A stretch of DNA of 5,329 nt from an uncultured Roseburia sp. (GTDB lineage: Bacteria > Bacillota > Clostridia > Lachnospirales > Lachnospiraceae): NCBI GenBank assembly GCA_905206195.1, contig CAJLGN010000127.1:1-5329 (forward strand), written 5' to 3'. The notes under the pieces were generated by a model. It searched no databases, was not told where the DNA came from, and saw only the letters and a program-made list of their open reading frames with translations. Positions 4,400-5,329 of the stretch are shown in pieces. Position 1 is the first letter of the stretch. The number at the start of each line of letters is the position of its first letter. The position numbers and the translations under genes were made by a program.

Positions 4400-5329
4400 A
4401 TGATAGAGATTGCAGAATTAAGTAAAATATTAAAAGAGAGTGGTGTGGTGGGAGCTGGAGGAGCCGGATTTCCCACTTACGGGAAGCTTTCCGAAAAAGC
4501 GGACGTGATCCTTATGAATTGTGCAGAGTGCGAGCCTCTGCTTAAGTTACACCGTCAGCTCTTAAAAGAACATGTAAGAAAAATATTGAAAGCATTTGCC
4601 TTGATCAATGAGACGGTTCATGCAAAAGAGGCCATTATAGGGATAAAAGAGGAATATGAGAGCACGATCGCCGCGGTGGAGGAGTATCTGGGAGAATTTC
4701 CGGGGATGCGCATCCACAAGCTTCCCGGTGCATACCCCATGGGCGATGAGGTCGTGCTCATTTATGAGGCGACCGGACGGGTGGTCCGACCCGGCGGGAT
4801 TCCGATTGAGTGCGGGGTCGCTGTTTTTAACGTGGAGACGTTGTTTAACGTCTACCGCGCTGTGTGGGAGAAGCACCCAGTCACGGACAAATGTGTGACG
4901 GTGGTGGGAGAAGTGGAGCATCCCGTGACAGTTCGTGTTCCGATTGGCACGAGTATTCGCGATGTGGTCGCATGCGCGGGGAAGATCACGGCGGAAAAGC
5001 CGGTCTATCTGCTGGGTGGACCGATGATGGGCATCTTTGGGACAGGTCAGATGGCGGTGACAAAGACTACAAACGCCATTCTTGTGTTGCCGGAGAATCA
5101 TCCGCTCGTGTTGCAAAAGCGGCAGAGGTTTCCTGTCTCGGTAGCGAGAGCGGCATCGATCTGCTGCCAGTGTCAGGCGTGTACGGATCTTTGTCCGCGG
5201 CATGAGTTGGGGCATCCGATCACGCCGCATCTATTTATGCGCGCTGCGGCAAACCGTGATTTCCAGTCGGCAGAGCCGTTTGTCAACACACTGTTTTGCA
5301 GTTCCTGCGGCGTGTGTGAGACCTATAGC
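4400..5329 (+). CDS. pduS: PduS/RnfC-like flavin and iron-sulfur oxidoreductase, 3'-truncated by window edge
   Basis: The frame is open from ATG 4400 to the right edge (310 codons, no stop). PduS relatives bind FMN and two 4Fe-4S clusters and oxidise NADH; in B12-dependent Pdu systems PduS reduces cobalamin, and RnfC is the related subunit of the Rnf complex. Seen: the Gly-rich nucleotide/flavin loop GAGGAGFPT at 18-26, NCAECEP at 40-46, RPGGIP at 130-135, YLLGGPMMG at 203-211, and the first cluster motif C255, C258, C261, C265 followed by Pro (CxxCxxCxxxCP). A second cluster motif begins at C300, C303, C306 and is cut before its fourth cysteine. No membrane segment is visible. It begins 3 bases after the vertex protein stop without a clear ribosome site, implying coupled translation. 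PduS fits better than membrane RnfC because of the shell neighbours. Its electron partner, often a Fe-S BMC-T shell protein such as PduT, would lie outside the window. Confidence 0.92.
   Translation, partial: MIEIAELSKILKESGVVGAGGAGFPTYGKLSEKADVILMNCAECEPLLKLHRQLLKEHVRKILKAFALINETVHAKEAIIGIKEEYESTIAAVEEYLGEFPGMRIHKLPGAYPMGDEVVLIYEATGRVVRPGGIPIECGVAVFNVETLFNVYRAVWEKHPVTDKCVTVVGEVEHPVTVRVPIGTSIRDVVACAGKITAEKPVYLLGGPMMGIFGTGQMAVTKTTNAILVLPENHPLVLQKRQRFPVSVARAASICCQCQACTDLCPRHELGHPITPHLFMRAAANRDFQSAEPFVNTLFCSSCGVCETYS

Noticed and set aside
4562..5230. Minus-strand open frame of 222 codons
   Set aside because: It is antisense to the PduS-like gene, which carries clear flavin and Fe-S motifs; its composition is Arg/His-rich with no recognisable domain.

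Overview
The window is an interior slice of one plus-strand operon for a catabolic bacterial microcompartment (metabolosome). Every supported gene is on the plus strand, and most gaps are under 40 bases. Codon usage, strong AGGAGG-type ribosome binding sites and the gene set suggest an anaerobic Firmicute of the Clostridia, probably Lachnospiraceae-like. That assignment is inference; no taxonomic marker is present.

Layout from left to right: (1) the 3' part of a CoA-acylating aldehyde dehydrogenase (PduP/EutE family), cut by the left edge; (2) a zinc-type medium-chain alcohol dehydrogenase with an added N-terminal helix that looks like an encapsulation peptide; (3) four single-domain hexameric shell proteins (BMC-H). 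The second and fourth are near-twins of PduA type. The first has an enlarged pore loop, and the third has a changed pore, a changed edge motif and a C-terminal tail; (4) a spacer holding a long imperfect hairpin and a 39-codon cysteine-rich reading frame with ferredoxin-like Cys spacing; (5) PduL phosphotransacylase with an N-terminal encapsulation-type helix and a GTG start; (6) the pentameric vertex protein BMC-P (EutN/PduN/CcmL family); (7) the N-terminal 310 residues of a PduS/RnfC-like flavin and Fe-S oxidoreductase, cut by the right edge.

Together these form the common metabolosome core. An aldehyde made by a signature enzyme outside the window is oxidised to acyl-CoA by the aldehyde dehydrogenase, which makes NADH. 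The alcohol dehydrogenase reduces a second aldehyde to alcohol and regenerates NAD+. PduL converts acyl-CoA to acyl-phosphate and frees CoA inside the shell. BMC-H and BMC-P build the shell, and the PduS-like protein probably handles electrons at or across it. From memory, the order aldehyde dehydrogenase, Zn-alcohol dehydrogenase, several BMC-H, PduL, EutN, PduS/RnfC resembles the glycyl-radical fucose/rhamnose (1,2-propanediol) loci of Clostridium phytofermentans and Roseburia. The signature enzyme is not in the window, so the substrate is unproven.

No promoter, intrinsic terminator, tRNA, rRNA, mobile element or CRISPR array was found. The least explained stretch is 3362-3486, with its overlapping hairpin and Cys-rich microORF just before pduL.
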